NCBI GenBank assembly: GCA_945871085.1
Contig: CAMBVX010000018.1
Location: forward strand, 1 to 39,738
DNA length: 39,738 bases
Direction of reading: 5' to 3'
Source of the DNA: Opitutus sp. GAS368
Lineage (GTDB): Bacteria; Verrucomicrobiota; Verrucomicrobiia; Opitutales; Opitutaceae
Made by a program: the position numbers and the translations under genes. Below the pieces are notes generated by a model. That model did no database searches. It was given only the letters and a program-made list of their open reading frames with translations, and had not been told where the DNA came from. Positions 39,431 through 39,738 of this stretch are shown one piece after another. Within the stretch, counting starts at the first letter, position 1. Every line of letters begins with the position of its first letter.

Positions 39431-39738
39431 GTGGAGCTGACGCGGGAAGCACAACCGAGGGGGAAGCCGGGCGGACCTGGGCTGGAAAGCCCGTGCCACG
39501 AAGGACCGGCGCGGCCGTCGTTTGGCGAGGCGCTGCGGTTTTGGGTGAAGCTGGGTTTCATCAGCTTCGGTGGGCCGACGGGGCAGATTGCGATCATGCA
39601 CACGGAGCTGGTGGAGAAGCGGCGGTGGATCGGGGAGGGGCGGTTTTTGCACGCGCTGAACTTTTGCATGCTGCTGCCCGGGCCGGAGGCGCAGCAGTTG
39701 GCGATCTATTGCGGATGGCTGCTGCATCGGACCTGGGG
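39431..39738 (+). CDS. chrA: ChrA chromate transporter, N-terminal part (cut by window end)
   Basis: About 100 residues are visible. [37 protein letters not shown] and [20 protein letters not shown] are hallmarks of the CHR family (FGGP and PGPxAQ motifs), which exports chromate and possibly other oxyanions. The open frame continues to the window edge. The start is uncertain: GTG at 39431 is the nearest in-frame start candidate and adds a hydrophilic N-terminus. That N-terminus is partly encoded by GGCTGGAAAGCCCGTGCCAC (39480-39499), a likely repeat fragment. Divergent from the CNNM gene. Confidence 0.85.
   Translation, partial: MELTREAQPRGKPGGPGLESPCHEGPARPSFGEALRFWVKLGFISFGGPTGQIAIMHTELVEKRRWIGEGRFLHALNFCMLLPGPEAQQLAIYCGWLLHRTW

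Overview
The window looks like a chromosomal segment of a high-GC Verrucomicrobiota bacterium, most likely of the Opitutales/Opitutaceae. This rests on the Planctomycete/Verrucomicrobia-type protein families (cytochrome-like DUF1549/DUF1553 'PSD1' proteins paired with Tat-exported DUF1501 proteins, and a secreted sulfatase) and on Opitutaceae-like operon content. No database search was possible, so the assignment is an inference.

Layout. 1-1217: a secreted sulfatase on the minus strand, cut by the window edge. 1358-16009: three successive PSD1 + DUF1501 gene pairs, with a Uma2-family protein after the first. 15993-17640: a c-type cytochrome/leucine-rich-repeat protein and a HAD acid phosphatase. 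17945-19229: two unrecognised genes (a membrane-anchored coiled-coil protein and a small soluble protein). 19458-22863 (minus): cobA, a CbiX-like chelatase and cysI, i.e. siroheme synthesis with sulfite reductase. 23139-27189 (plus, divergent): cysH, an inserted four-helix-bundle gene, cysD, cysN, a DUF2061 membrane protein and an Rrf2 regulator, i.e. sulfate activation and reduction. 27355-29187 (minus): gamma-glutamyltransferase. 29587-30078: a hypothetical protein with an SSB-like C-terminal tip. 30194-37776 (minus): a nitrate/nitrite assimilation operon reading nirA, a CysJ-like flavoprotein reductase, a fused DmsB-DmsC ferredoxin/anchor protein and nasA. 38028-39353 (minus): a CNNM/CBS/CorC-type transporter. 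39431 to the end: the start of a chrA chromate transporter.

How the genes work together. The two central blocks make a sulfur and nitrogen assimilation island. CysDN activates sulfate, CysH reduces it to sulfite, and CysI makes sulfide with siroheme from CobA and CbiX. NasA reduces nitrate to nitrite and NirA makes ammonium, with electrons probably brought in by the flavoprotein and the membrane ferredoxin/anchor fusion. The PSD1/DUF1501/sulfatase block is an envelope or extracellular module that may act on sulfated polymers.

The most unusual feature is a dense set of small repeats. (1) Period-7 arrays of four sequence types occur in frame inside the coding regions of all four nitrate-cluster genes, often in linkers. 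(2) Another pair of heptamer arrays, inverted, brackets the four-helix-bundle gene inserted between cysH and cysD. (3) REP-like palindromes lie in frame inside genes, one of them apparently splitting a signal peptide. (4) A separate palindrome family sits exactly at stop codons. No transposase gene is visible in the window.
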